DNA of 64,000 nucleotides from M30B19 sp041741535 (GCA_041741535.1 JBGSJV010000162.1:8019-72018), one strand, 5' to 3'; positions 15,756 through 25,264 are shown, counted from the stretch's first letter. Made by a program: numbers and translations. Notes: generated by a model from the sequence alone, not told the origin.

Positions 15756-16913
15756 CTAAGCTCCAATGTCTTTCAACGTCACGGCGGTTCCACGATCCAC
15801 CGCTTCCCGCATCAGCAGGCAAGCCAACAACGCCGCACGAGCATGGGCCAAGGTCGCGACCGGCTGACTTCGGTCCCGAACGGACTTCAGAAAGGACTCG
15901 ACGGCCAACACATTGTTGTCCACATTCGCCGGTCCTTCAAACGCCACCCGATCCGGTCGGTTCTGGTCGGGTCGGTAGGAGAACGTCCCCGAATTAAAAT
16001 CAATTCCGCCCGTCGTGCCAATCAACCGCGTGTACTCCTCGTTGAACTTCGTCGGCGGAACCCACGAATGGACGATGTTCACGATCACGCCGTTCTCGTA
16101 TTCCAACACTCCCGAATAATAATCGTGCACGTCGCGATCGGCTTGGTGTTCGCGAAACAAATCGTTGCGACCAAATCCCACGGCTCGTTTCGGCAAACTT
16201 CCGGCCGCCCAATTGAGCACATCCCAGTTATGCACAGCTTGCTCGACCATCCAATCGCCCGACCGTCGACGTTGGCCAAACCAACCCGTTAACGGACCCC
16301 ACGAATTCGACCACAGGACGCGACCTTCCAACAACGCGCCGATCTCGCCGTCGTGCACCAACTTCATCGGTTGAATGAATCGCGGATCGGCTCGGCGTTG
16401 AAACCCCACTTGCACGATTCGCCCACTTTGTTTGGCCGCTTGGTCTACGGCGTCGCACTCGGCGACGGTCAATCCCAATGGCTTTTCAGCATAGAGATCC
16501 TTGCTGGCGTTCAATACATCCACATAACACGCCGCGTGCAAGTCCACCGGCAACGCACTAACCACGACATCCACACTTGGGTGTTCGAGCAGCTGTTTCC
16601 AGTCGGCAAAAACAGCCGGGGCCGGCTGGCCGGCGTCCGTGACGATTTTCTTGGCTCGTTCCAATTTTTCGGGTTCGTTATCACAAACGGCAACGATTTC
16701 CGTTCCTACTTGTTGGGCGATCAGTCGCAACAACGTCGAGCCCCGACTGCCCACGCCAATAAAACCCAGCCGTACGGGAGCGGGTTCGCGGGCTGCCCAA
16801 GCTTCACCGCCTAACAAGACGGTTCCACCGGCAGCGAAACCAGTTGCCACACAACCGGTCGCGTGCAGCATTTGTCGTCGATCGACGGTGTCGTGATTCG
16901 ATTTCATTTCCAT
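15756..16913 (-). CDS. Gfo/Idh/MocA-family oxidoreductase with Tat signal
   Basis: This is a 385-residue protein. The N-terminus has a twin-arginine motif (VDRRQML) followed by a hydrophobic stretch, so it is likely exported folded. The Rossmann region RLGFIGVGSRGSTLLRLI and the downstream YAEKPLGLTVAECD segment (the EKP motif) identify the Gfo/Idh/MocA family, NAD(P)-dependent enzymes acting on sugars and related compounds. Planctomycetes carry many secreted members of unknown substrate. I set the start at 16913 because GAGG lies 8 nt upstream. It is the first gene right of the island and tRNA. Confidence 0.88.
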   Translation of the reverse strand: MEMKSNHDTVDRRQMLHATGCVATGFAAGGTVLLGGEAWAAREPAPVRLGFIGVGSRGSTLLRLIAQQVGTEIVAVCDNEPEKLERAKKIVTDAGQPAPAVFADWKQLLEHPSVDVVVSALPVDLHAACYVDVLNASKDLYAEKPLGLTVAECDAVDQAAKQSGRIVQVGFQRRADPRFIQPMKLVHDGEIGALLEGRVLWSNSWGPLTGWFGQRRRSGDWMVEQAVHNWDVLNWAAGSLPKRAVGFGRNDLFREHQADRDVHDYYSGVLEYENGVIVNIVHSWVPPTKFNEEYTRLIGTTGGIDFNSGTFSYRPDQNRPDRVAFEGPANVDNNVLAVESFLKSVRDRSQPVATLAHARAALLACLLMREAVDRGTAVTLKDIGA

Positions 16914-17039
16914 GGTCGTGGCCTCAAAAAAATGGTTGAATGTTGAGAGAATCAACTCGCAAAATTGGCTTGTGGCGGGTGAACGTTCAAGAAGGATAGG
17001 GCAGGGCAGTCAAACCGAGCTCGTGCGCGGGAACTCGAA

Positions 17040-17912
17040 CTACGCTTCTTCTGCGCCACCAAATTGTACAATTCGATTGGTCAAGGTTCCGATCCCGGTG
17101 ATGGAAATCGAAACCACATCGTCCGCCGCCAAGGTAAACGACGAATCCGGCACAATTCCGGTGCCAGTGAGCATGAACACACCCTGGGGAAATGACTGGT
17201 CACGACCCAACCAACCGATCAACTCTTGGAACCCACGGGCCATTTGATCGACGCCGATCCGATCGGCGAAGACCACTTGTTCGTTTCGCGAAATTTCCAA
17301 TTGAATTTCGATTTCCGCGATCGTCGGCATTGCCTCGGCCAAGGTAATGCAGGGGCCCAAACCGCAGCATTGGTCGTAGACTTTCGCCTGCGGCAAATAC
17401 AACGGGTTGTCGCCCTCGATGTCGCGGCTACTCATGTCGTTCCCAATGGTGAACCCCACCAATTCCAGCCGCGAGTTCATGACCAGGGTCAATTCGGGTT
17501 CCGGCACGTTCCACTTCGAATCATGACGGATCCGCAGCGGTTCATGGGGCCCGGCAACGCGATGGGGCGAAGCTTTGAAGAACAATTCGGGGCGGGGCGA
17601 TTGATACACGCGGTCGTAACAATCGGCCGCCGTTTCCGATTCTTCCATGCGAGCCGACTTGCTGCGTTTGTACGTGACCCCGGCCGCCCAAACTTCTTGC
17701 TTGTCGATGGGAGCCAACAGCGTGACTTTGTCCAACGAGATCGGATCGGGCGAACGCCACAGTCGAGCAAACGCCGCGGGATCGTTCTGTTCCAGGACTT
17801 CGCTCAAATCACTCAACCAACGTCCGTGGGCCTGCAGCGGGAACAACCAATCGTCCTCCCAAATGGCCACAAAAAGAGTTTGTCGATCGTCGATGGCTTT
17901 GACTAATTTCAT
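17040..17912 (-). CDS. Fumarylacetoacetate hydrolase-family protein
   Basis: This is a 290-residue protein. It contains the FAH-fold pieces: EVWAAGVTYKRSK, the metal-binding segments SKWNVPEPELTLV and VGFTIGNDMSSRDIEGDNPLYLPQAK, and FMLTGTGIVPDSSFTL. The family hydrolyses or hydrates beta-diketo or oxo-acid substrates (for example 2-keto-4-pentenoate type) using a divalent metal. The start at 17912 overlaps the stop of ftr (ATGA), so it is coupled to a C1-transfer gene, an uncommon partnership. The exact substrate cannot be told. Confidence 0.85.
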   Translation of the reverse strand: MKLVKAIDDRQTLFVAIWEDDWLFPLQAHGRWLSDLSEVLEQNDPAAFARLWRSPDPISLDKVTLLAPIDKQEVWAAGVTYKRSKSARMEESETAADCYDRVYQSPRPELFFKASPHRVAGPHEPLRIRHDSKWNVPEPELTLVMNSRLELVGFTIGNDMSSRDIEGDNPLYLPQAKVYDQCCGLGPCITLAEAMPTIAEIEIQLEISRNEQVVFADRIGVDQMARGFQELIGWLGRDQSFPQGVFMLTGTGIVPDSSFTLAADDVVSISITGIGTLTNRIVQFGGAEEA

Positions 17913-18808
17913 GATACGAGCTCGCTGGCTATTTCCTGTAAATGAAAATGATGTTTCCCCAATTTTCCGCCGTAGTTGCCCGCCGTGACGCCTTGAATCT
18001 GGAAATCCACGGCAGCTTGAATTGCGACTTTGGTCGCTTCCGCCACGCGAGCTCGATCGACCCCATCGATCACGACCTCGTAAGCAGCCACGGCTCCGGG
18101 CAACAATTCGGAATCCACGCGTCCGATCAAGGTTGGGCAATAGGCTTCGTTGGTGGAGGCGATCAATTTTGGATAGCGTGATCCGACTTTACTGCCGCTC
18201 CGAGCGACGCCGCCGGGGAACGGAGTAATCACACCCACCAACTTCGCGATTCGCTGGACGGCCTCCCGAGCCGCCGCCAACACCACTTCCGAATCGGGTC
18301 CTTGCAAGATCACGTTTCCGCCCGCCACGCCCGCCGCAACACCGATAGAATCCTCGACGAGAAACTCGCCGTCCATCACGGGGATCCGCCAGTAACGTCG
18401 CCGTCCCAGTCGTTTCGACTTTTGAAATCCATCTCCAAAGTACCGCAATTGAGCGCCCATCGGTGTTCGCCGTTCGGCTTCCGGCAACCCATCAAACACG
18501 GCGGTTGTGGGACACGTCATGAGGCACTGGCCAACTCGTTTGACAATGGCCTTGCCCAACCCATCGGTGGACATCCCAAAAAACAACAGACTGACGCCCG
18601 GGCGTTGATCCGGGGTCTGTTCGGGTCCCAGCCAGGCTTCCACACCCGCTTCGGCATCACAGGCAATCACGCTGCACGCATAGCCGGTCGAGGCCTGAAC
18701 AGCGGCGTCCAACCAGGTGCGGTCCTGGGCCGTGACGATCAGGCGGACGTACTTCATATCGAACGCTTCGGCGAAGGTGGGCAGGATGGTGGTCGCGTCA
18801 ATTTGCAT
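17909..18808 (-). CDS. ftr: Formylmethanofuran:tetrahydromethanopterin N-formyltransferase
   Basis: This 299-residue protein matches the length and pattern of Ftr (FhcD): an MQIDATTILPTFAEAFDMKY N-terminus, YCPTLIGRVDSELLPGAVAAYE, and IQGVTAGNYGGKLGKHHFHL at the C-terminus. It transfers the formyl group between a methanofuran-type carrier and tetrahydromethanopterin in the cytoplasm, linking formate and formaldehyde carbon. Planctomycetes are known to carry such archaeal-type C1 genes. The other pathway genes (fhcABC, mch, mtdB, fae) are not in this window. It is translationally coupled to the FAH-family gene. Confidence 0.93.
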   Translation of the reverse strand: MQIDATTILPTFAEAFDMKYVRLIVTAQDRTWLDAAVQASTGYACSVIACDAEAGVEAWLGPEQTPDQRPGVSLLFFGMSTDGLGKAIVKRVGQCLMTCPTTAVFDGLPEAERRTPMGAQLRYFGDGFQKSKRLGRRRYWRIPVMDGEFLVEDSIGVAAGVAGGNVILQGPDSEVVLAAAREAVQRIAKLVGVITPFPGGVARSGSKVGSRYPKLIASTNEAYCPTLIGRVDSELLPGAVAAYEVVIDGVDRARVAEATKVAIQAAVDFQIQGVTAGNYGGKLGKHHFHLQEIASELVS

Positions 18809-19300
18809 GGCTCAGGGAATCTCCGCCGAGGCCGATGCTGTGGCCTCAGTATCCACAGGCGAGACTGTGGCCGATGCGGGTGAGAACCACCGTGTCGCCG
18901 AGGGCATTCCGACCAACACCGTCATCGTCGCCGACCCAATCGCGATGGGATAATCATTGATAATGGCACCCGGCCAATGGCATTCGAGAGTCATTGTCGC
19001 CATTTGCCACACCACATGAACGATAGGACCAAAATCCATCGCACTGCTTTTGTCGAACTATTGGACATTAGACAATGCGTTCCACGAGGAAATATGAAGT
19101 TGGGTTGTGACCAATCCACAAGTGTCTATTGTGACCGTGACCCGCCGTTGTCGCAAGGAGTTCCCATAAGCTGCCTCCTATTGAAGACAGCTATCATGGG
19201 GACATTTCTAATGGTCGCCTAAGGTGACATTTCTAACGGCGCATGACAGTTCCCATAAGCTGCCCTGCGTTGCGCGAGTGTTGATTGGTGGGCGGCACGA
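18809..19300. other. Intergenic region with short repeats, no gene seen
   Basis: I see no convincing gene here. The 17-mer AGTTCCCATAAGCTGCC occurs at 19159-19175 and again at 19248-19264. Between them a GACATTTCTAA motif occurs twice (near 19201 and 19227). This looks like repeat debris from mobile DNA. The ftr promoter should lie just above 18808. Confidence 0.45.
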
Positions 19301-19304
19301 TGGC

Positions 19305-19486
19305 TTTGGGGGTCGTGTTCTGCTTGCGGGGTGAGCGCGGAGCGACGCGTTGTTTGGGCGGGGATTCACCTTGGACCAAACGAAAAAGTTGGTCGCCCAG
19401 ATTGGCGCCGCGGAGCGCGGACGCGCGGTTGGGTTTGGGGGTCGTGTTCTGCTTGCGGGGTGAGCGCGGAGCGACGCGTTGTTTGG
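19305..19486. repeat. 53-bp direct repeat pair
   Basis: The 53-bp segment at 19305-19357 recurs at 19434-19486. Both begin TTTGGGGGTCGTGTTCTGCT. The copies are 129 bp apart and appear identical. They open long spurious ORFs on both strands. Confidence 0.85.
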
Positions 19487-19500
19487 TCGGCTTACCCGAC

Positions 19501-19703
19501 CAATCAACGCTTTGCTCCTGCGGTTAACCTAGCCCCCTGGCAGGAGCGGCCGAAACGACCCGAGTCGGATTACCCGACCAAACAACGCTCTGCTCCTGCG
19601 GTTAACCTAGCCCCCTGGCAGGAGCGGACGAAACGACCCGAGTCGGATTACCCGACCAAACAACGCTCTGCTCCTGCGGTTAACCTAGCCCCCTGGCAGG
19701 AGC
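19501..19703. repeat. Tandem 78-bp repeat with hairpin arms, 2.6 copies
   Basis: A 78-bp unit starts at 19501 and 19579, and a partial third copy at 19657 stops at 19703. Each copy contains GCTCCTGC and, 18 nt later, GCAGGAGC, which can fold as an 8-bp stem. The first unit differs at a few positions. The unit has no spacers and no open direction, so it is a tandem repeat and not a CRISPR. Confidence 0.88.
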
Positions 19704-19867
19704 CAATTGTCTTGTCCGAATTCGCGCCGTTCCTCTATTACTGAATCCTGAAAAAACGTGTGGGGAATGAGTGACGATAGTACTTGCGAGTGAATTGCAT
19801 CTGAACTATAGTGCAAATTGGTCGAGGTAGACCGAAGCCCTTTTAACTTCCAGCCCCGCGATCCGTC

Positions 19868-20275
19868 GTGTTTCCTGCAGCCGTCCAAAAACCCCTGACG
19901 TTTGCCCTTGCCGCCCTCTTGATTTTGGGTTGGAAGGCGGTGGATTTTGCGCATCCATTGCTGCATCGGCACGGACATACTTCGGTTGCTTCGGACCAGA
20001 CCTCAACATCATGCGGATGTCATTGCGGACATTCGAATTCCTCGAGTGACGACGCGCAGCCAGCGAAATCCGGTTTTCAATGGAACGCGGTTGCCGAGTT
20101 TGGTTGTTCGGTTGACTGTGCACTATGTGAATTGATCAAGTGCACTCATTGGTGGCAACCCGATTCTTCGAGCTTTCAAGTCCAGTGGGACACGTTCACG
20201 CGATTGCCTGTTTCGATGTTGGCAATTTCGCGTGCCATTGTTGCCAAGTCTGCTCGCGGTCCCCCTGTATTCTAA
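19868..20275 (+). CDS. Small Cys/His-rich putative exported protein
   Basis: This 135-residue protein starts at a GTG. The first 25 residues (PLTFALAALLILGWKAVDFA) form a hydrophobic segment, likely a signal anchor. A His/Cys-rich part follows (HPLLHRHGHTS, CGCHCGHSN, later CSVDCALCEL), which suggests metal binding. I do not recognise the family; it is in the style of small planctomycete metal-handling proteins. No good ribosome site is visible, so both start and gene status are uncertain. It lies about 200 nt before a DUF1559 gene in the same direction. Confidence 0.5.
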   Translation: MFPAAVQKPLTFALAALLILGWKAVDFAHPLLHRHGHTSVASDQTSTSCGCHCGHSNSSSDDAQPAKSGFQWNAVAEFGCSVDCALCELIKCTHWWQPDSSSFQVQWDTFTRLPVSMLAISRAIVAKSARGPPVF

Positions 20276-20486
20276 CTTGATGCTGTTGCGGTGGACGTGA
20301 ACGTTCCTGCCTTTCTGGCGACTTGCTCGTGTGGAACTGACACGGCAGGCATTCGTTCTGGTCAAACATATTGCACCTTGTGGCGAAGTGTCTAACCAGA
20401 CCAACGGAACATCTTGTGGCGTCATCGCTCACCTTCTGTGTCGCATCTGTGCGTTCTTTTAATTGTTTCGGATGGAGTACGGACCT

Positions 20487-21581
20487 ATGGACTTTGGTAA
20501 ATCTCGTCGGGCATGTGTTTCAGGATTTACGTTGGTGGAACTCTTGGTTGTCATTGCAATCATTGGAGTCTTGATGGGGCTACTGTTGCCAGCCGTGCAA
20601 ATGGCTCGTGAGGCATCCCGTCGTGCTGCCTGTGGCAATAACCTAAGGCAGTTGGGATTGGCCGTGATGAACTATGAATCGGCAAGGCAAAAGCTGCCGG
20701 TCAATCAAGTGGGTCCCGGCGCTCCCAAAGTTGGTGGTGGTTATCAGACCGGCTACTACAGTTGGTTGGTTCCGCTACTGCCTTATGTCGAACAGACGAA
20801 TGTCTACGACCGCTTGGATCGTACGATCAACAACGGTGATGGTAACACGCACCGGATCAGTTCGTCGCATCCAAACGCAGCCGCTGCGGCAACGACCATT
20901 GGAACGTTTCTGTGTCCGTCCGACACGCCGGGTGTGAATACGGTCATGGGAACGGCCAATCCAGCGAGCAGCAGTTACGCGGCGAATTCCGGCTGGCCAC
21001 CGTACTCGACGGGTGTGGCAGGCGAACGGCAAACTCCTGGTCGATTCAACGGAGCCATTCCGCTGATCGATCCGGGTACGCCACGAGTTTGGCACGGTTC
21101 ACCGAGTTTGGGTTGGAAAGACTTTATCGATGGCTCTTCCAACACCGCTTTGATCACCGAACGGCTGATTCAAACCGGTAACTCGGCAACCGACATCAAC
21201 AATGGCGACGAGCGTCTGAAATCGCGACATGTTTTGGAGAGGTTTGAGACGTTGGCCGCAACCGTTGACAATTTGGCAAGTTCCCACACCCATGTGTTCG
21301 AATCGTCGCATGTCGGCCGATCTTGGTCGAGCGGTTGGGCATTTGCGGGAGCGACCTATTTTCATGTTGGCAATCCAAACGGCAAGATTGGCCACTACGG
21401 TTCCAGTCCTGAGTTTGGAAATGTTTTTGTGTTGACGTCCAGCAGCCGACATCCAGGTGGTGTGAATCTGGTGTTGGCGGACGGTTCGACTACGTTTGTG
21501 ACCGACGAGGTCACACCGTTGGTTTGGTGGGCGACCGGAAGTCGAAATGACGGCCGGACGGAATCCATCCACACGGAATGA
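20487..21581 (+). CDS. DUF1559 protein with type IV pilin-like leader
   Basis: This 364-residue protein opens with a short basic leader and the prepilin motif GFTLVELLVVIAIIGVLMGL, the substrate for prepilin peptidase and methylation. It then has REASRRAACGNNLRQLGLAVMNYES, typical of DUF1559, and near the end the H-x-G-GVNLVLADGSTTFV signature. DUF1559 proteins are greatly expanded in planctomycetes; they are pseudopilin-like surface or periplasmic proteins of unknown role. The start at 20487 gives a normal short leader after GGAG; an ATG at 20472 is also possible. Confidence 0.9.
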   Translation: MDFGKSRRACVSGFTLVELLVVIAIIGVLMGLLLPAVQMAREASRRAACGNNLRQLGLAVMNYESARQKLPVNQVGPGAPKVGGGYQTGYYSWLVPLLPYVEQTNVYDRLDRTINNGDGNTHRISSSHPNAAAAATTIGTFLCPSDTPGVNTVMGTANPASSSYAANSGWPPYSTGVAGERQTPGRFNGAIPLIDPGTPRVWHGSPSLGWKDFIDGSSNTALITERLIQTGNSATDINNGDERLKSRHVLERFETLAATVDNLASSHTHVFESSHVGRSWSSGWAFAGATYFHVGNPNGKIGHYGSSPEFGNVFVLTSSSRHPGGVNLVLADGSTTFVTDEVTPLVWWATGSRNDGRTESIHTE

Positions 21582-21620
21582 TCCATTTTTTGCTAAACCC
21601 TTAGAACTTTGGAGATACTC

Positions 21621-22397
21621 ATGAGACTCAAGTACGCCGTCGCAGCGATGGCATCCGCATTGATTAGCATCGCCATGTGCCAAGCACAACATACCGATGT
21701 AGAGTTTGGCTACGACAGCATTGCAAGTCCAACCGGATTTGTGATTGAAGGGAACGTATTCACGATCGACGGCATCCAGATTTTTGAAGCTGGGATGGAG
21801 GAGTTTGATCCGTTTAATCCGGGCGACTTCGGTTCCGACGAACCGGGTTTCGCGACCAACGCCGCCGAGGGACTTTTGGTCAACTCCGGTGACCAGATTT
21901 TCTTGCGGATCCTGGATGCGTCGGTTCACTCAGCGTTTGGCGTTGGTTTTGTGAACTACTACAATCCTAATACCGACTCCCTGGAGGCCAGTGCTTCTCG
22001 GCGATTGATGGCCATGCAAAACTCCGCATCGTTTGGTGATTTGGTTATCAATGGAACGGGGTTCGAATCCGGCGACAATCCCGTTTTCATCGACTTCGGA
22101 GACGGAACTGGCAATATTCACGACCACGTCTTCTTTGACTTGCTGGACGATGGAACCGCACCGTTTGGGGCGTACGGCCTGCTGGTGCAGTTGGAATCGG
22201 ACTTCTCATCGAATGGGATTGGTTCAACCGATTTGGAGTCCGCTCCATTCTGGATGATCTGGAATCATGGGATGGACGAAAACGACTTCGACAGCATGGC
22301 TCTGCCGAAGTTCGGCGCGGTTCCTGAACCAAGCAGCTTGCTGTTGTTGGGCAGCCTGGCGATGGGTACGCTCGGCTTCAACCGGCGTCGCCGCTAA
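21621..22397 (+). CDS. Secreted PEP-CTERM sorting-domain protein
   Basis: This 258-residue protein has a signal peptide (MRLKYAVAAMASALISIAMCQAQ). The C-terminus ends AVPEPSSLLLLGSLAMGTLGFNRRRR, the PEP-CTERM sorting signal: VPEPSS, a hydrophobic helix and an Arg-rich tail. The middle has no recognised domain. Such proteins are processed by exosortase and found on the cell surface or in exopolysaccharide. I chose the ATG at 21621 because GGAG lies about 6 nt upstream. It lies 39 nt after the DUF1559 gene and is followed by a terminator. Confidence 0.9.
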   Translation: MRLKYAVAAMASALISIAMCQAQHTDVEFGYDSIASPTGFVIEGNVFTIDGIQIFEAGMEEFDPFNPGDFGSDEPGFATNAAEGLLVNSGDQIFLRILDASVHSAFGVGFVNYYNPNTDSLEASASRRLMAMQNSASFGDLVINGTGFESGDNPVFIDFGDGTGNIHDHVFFDLLDDGTAPFGAYGLLVQLESDFSSNGIGSTDLESAPFWMIWNHGMDENDFDSMALPKFGAVPEPSSLLLLGSLAMGTLGFNRRRR

Positions 22398-22469
22398 ATA
22401 TGGCCATTTGCCGGATGGATGTCCGGCGAGCGACGTTTTAGGCTGTTGCAAACTGGCGAAGACTTGCAA

Positions 22470-22507
22470 AGAGTCTCGGATCACGCGGTCCGGGACTCTC
22501 TTTTTTT
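22470..22507 (+). terminator. Rho-independent terminator after the PEP-CTERM gene
   Basis: AGAGTCTCGGA (22470-22480) pairs with TCCGGGACTCT (22489-22499) with one wobble, 8-nt loop, followed by seven Ts at 22501-22507. It fits the end of the DUF1559/PEP-CTERM transcript. Confidence 0.85.
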
Positions 22508-22698
22508 GGCATTTGACCCTCGTTCCGTCCAGACTCGAGGAACTCCGTGACATTTTGACTCTAGTCAGAACGGGCACCGCGCCTAACGTTAACGGATCAA
22601 ACACGGTATAAGTTGGAGTGACGCGGCGTTGACGATCCGTCAAACAATGTTGGTCCAACGCGTGGGTCTTGGTTCGTTTCTTCTTCGAGCGATCGCTT

Positions 22699-24081
22699 GT
22701 GAATGCCTTCGAATATTATCCGCTGCATGATTTTGGGCCCCTGATGAAGGGGTTGGTCATCGGTGGCTTGGGGATCTTCCATGTGTTCTTAGCTCAATTT
22801 GCAATTGGTGGTGGCATGCTGATGTGCTACTTCGAATGGCTGGGCCAGTCGGGACGCGATCGACTTGGTGTGATGCGGAAGTTTGTCGATGACTATTTCA
22901 AGTACTTGGTCCTCATCAGTTTTGTGATGGGTGCCCTGACGGGCGTGGGGATGTGGTTTACTTCGATCCAAATCAGCCCGCGGACCATCGGGTTGATGGT
23001 TCATGAGTTTCATTGGCTCTGGGCGACCGAGTGGACGTTTTTTTGTTTGGAAGTCGTCGCGGGTTACACGTTCTTTCGTTACGGCAAGCGACTGCCGAAT
23101 TCGTTGCGATTGAAGTTGCTCGTGGCCTACTCCATAGCCGCTTGGTTCAGCCTGTTTTGGATCAACGGCATCCTTAGTTGGCAATTAACGCCCGGGACGT
23201 GGACTGAATCTCGTGACGTTTGGGACGGGTTCTTCAACCCAAGTTTTTGGCCGTCGCTATTTTTCAGAACGATTGTCTGTATGGTTATTGCGGCCTTGGC
23301 GGCCTGTGTCGTGATCAACACCATGCCATTGCCTAGTGAAGTGCGACAGCGACTGATCTTTCACGCATCCCATTTCTTGTTGCCGATGGTCTTGATGCCC
23401 GTCTTGGGCGTGTGGTTCGTTGCGGTCTTGCCGGTCGATAGTCGCCAATGGGTGTTGGGGGGCAGCGTGGCCATCACGTTGTTTATGAACGTCGCTGTTG
23501 GGGCTTCCGTGTTGATCGCCGGTTACGCCGTTATCGGATTGTATTGGCAGCGTTTGACGATCAATGGCGCGACCGCCACGTTGTTGCTCGTGTTGGCTTT
23601 CGGCGCAACCGCCGGTGGGGAATTCGTGCGCGAAGGCGTTCGCAAGCCCTTCACGGTTCGACAAACGCTGTATTCCAATTCCATGACGCCGACACAGATC
23701 GCTCAATTCCGAGAAACGGGTTCCGTGACTCTTGATCCCTATCCGTTGTTGAACGCCGATCGATATCCGAACGACCAAATTCGCTTAGGTGCAAGAGTAT
23801 TTCGCCTGCAATGTTCGATCTGCCACACCGAACATGGCGTCAATGGATTGGTCCATTTGGCAGGTACATGGACCGATTCGCAACGACGCATGAACATTGC
23901 CAAGTTGCAGCACACCAAAAACTTCATGCCACCCTTTGCCGGTCCACCTGAAGAAGTCGAGGCCTTGGTCCAATGGCTCGATTGGCTGGTCGAACATGAA
24001 CCAAGCGAGTGGCCCATCAGCGACAACCCGGAGGTCCGCCAGCAGATCGCCAATTGGCTGGAGGAAGCGTCCGACTTTTAA
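22699..24081 (+). CDS. Cytochrome bd-like oxidase subunit I fused to a c-type haem domain
   Basis: This protein is about 460 residues with many membrane helices. It opens like CydA (LHDFGPLMKGLVIGGLGIFHVFLAQFAIGGG) with the conserved His in the first helix, and has FEWLGQ and WATEWTFFCLEVVAGYTFF. Unlike E. coli CydA, it ends in a cytochrome c domain with C-S-I-C-H at about 372-376 and MPPFAGPPEEVEALVQWL as the distal part. Relatives with this domain are thought to take electrons from cytochrome c rather than only from quinol. The GTG at 22699 is the likely start; TTG at 22669 is an alternative. A membrane partner follows after 79 nt. Confidence 0.85.
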   Translation: MNAFEYYPLHDFGPLMKGLVIGGLGIFHVFLAQFAIGGGMLMCYFEWLGQSGRDRLGVMRKFVDDYFKYLVLISFVMGALTGVGMWFTSIQISPRTIGLMVHEFHWLWATEWTFFCLEVVAGYTFFRYGKRLPNSLRLKLLVAYSIAAWFSLFWINGILSWQLTPGTWTESRDVWDGFFNPSFWPSLFFRTIVCMVIAALAACVVINTMPLPSEVRQRLIFHASHFLLPMVLMPVLGVWFVAVLPVDSRQWVLGGSVAITLFMNVAVGASVLIAGYAVIGLYWQRLTINGATATLLLVLAFGATAGGEFVREGVRKPFTVRQTLYSNSMTPTQIAQFRETGSVTLDPYPLLNADRYPNDQIRLGARVFRLQCSICHTEHGVNGLVHLAGTWTDSQRRMNIAKLQHTKNFMPPFAGPPEEVEALVQWLDWLVEHEPSEWPISDNPEVRQQIANWLEEASDF

Positions 24082-24160
24082 CTCGCCGCCAAACAAATAC
24101 ACTCGACGTTCACCAAAACGTGGCGGCTGCAATTACTAACTTGATTCGAAAGTTTGTTCA

Positions 24161-25264
24161 GTGGATGTACTGTTTCCGTTTGGATTCCCGTGGCCCACGG
24201 CCCTGTACTTGACGTTGTACGTCCTAACATTGACGTTGCATATGCTGTTGATGCACTATGTGTTGGCGGGTTCGGCATGGGTCGCCGCAAGTTCGTTCTT
24301 TACGGCGTTCAAGTCCAGCCCCACTCGTCCGTCGAAAATCATCAAGTTACTGCAAGACTGGTTGCCGTTTGCTTTGGGCGGCGCCATCACGGCCGGTGTG
24401 GCCCCGCTACTGTTCGTCCAGATACTCTATCAGCGCGAATTTTATACAGCAAACTTGCTGTTGTTTCATCGATGGATGTCCATCCTGCCGGTCTTGATTG
24501 TGGCGTTTTACCTGCTCTATCTGCAGAAATCCAAATGGCTCGAGCAGCGTCGTCCACAATTAAGGCCATTCGTTTGGTTGATTATTGTTGCGTGTTTCGG
24601 ATTCGTGGGTTATTCTTGGACCGAAAATCATTTGTTGTCGCTGCAATCGCAAGACGTCTGGACCAACTTTTTTGCGGACCGTGAAATCTTTTTCGCGAGC
24701 GTCCAGATCTTGCCGCGACTGTCCATTTGGTTCGCGGGCGCGTTCTCGACCTTGTGCATGATCTTGGCATGGCAAGTCCATGTACATCGGGGGGAAACGG
24801 CAAGTGATCCACGCGCGGAGGCTGCGGGCAATTCGTTCGACGTGCGGACTTTATCCCGAGTCGGAATGGCCTCGATTGCCCTCACAATATTGGCCAGCGG
24901 TATCTATGGAAGCACGCTGAAGAAAGAGATTCTCCAATATCTGTTCAGCGGACTGGCTTGGCCCTATGTTGTCGGTGCCGTGATCGGCTGGATCGTTCAA
25001 TTTGCGGTCTGGCTCCACTTGTCGAAAGTCGGCACCACCGCAAGACCAACGTTGTTCATCCTAACGACGACCGTTGTGACGACGGCAGTGTCGTTGAATG
25101 TTCTTCGCGAAGTCGTTCGATTGGCACAAGTTGATGTCGTTGCTTTGCAAACGCGACACGCCGAAGCAGCAAGCGTCGGTGGGCTTGGGGTGTTTACTTT
25201 CTTTTTGGTCCTCAACAGCCTAGTCATTGTCTGGTTGGTACGATCGGTAGCGAAGTCGAAGTAG
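24161..25264 (+). CDS. Membrane partner of the bd-like oxidase (putative second subunit)
   Basis: This 367-residue protein is nearly all membrane helices (about nine), for example ALYLTLYVLTLTLHMLLMHYVLAGSAW at the start and FILTTTVVTTAVSLNVLREVV near the end. It has several conserved-looking His residues (LHMLLMHY, FHRW) but no c-type haem motif. Its position just after the bd-like subunit I gene suggests it is the partner subunit, equivalent to a divergent CydB or a second CydA-like subunit. I do not recognise specific CydB motifs, so the name is contextual. Confidence 0.7.
   Translation: MDVLFPFGFPWPTALYLTLYVLTLTLHMLLMHYVLAGSAWVAASSFFTAFKSSPTRPSKIIKLLQDWLPFALGGAITAGVAPLLFVQILYQREFYTANLLLFHRWMSILPVLIVAFYLLYLQKSKWLEQRRPQLRPFVWLIIVACFGFVGYSWTENHLLSLQSQDVWTNFFADREIFFASVQILPRLSIWFAGAFSTLCMILAWQVHVHRGETASDPRAEAAGNSFDVRTLSRVGMASIALTILASGIYGSTLKKEILQYLFSGLAWPYVVGAVIGWIVQFAVWLHLSKVGTTARPTLFILTTTVVTTAVSLNVLREVVRLAQVDVVALQTRHAEAASVGGLGVFTFFLVLNSLVIVWLVRSVAKSK

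Noticed and set aside
19501..19703. Possible CRISPR array
   Set aside because: The 78-bp units are tandem with no unique spacers between short repeats, and no cas genes are near.
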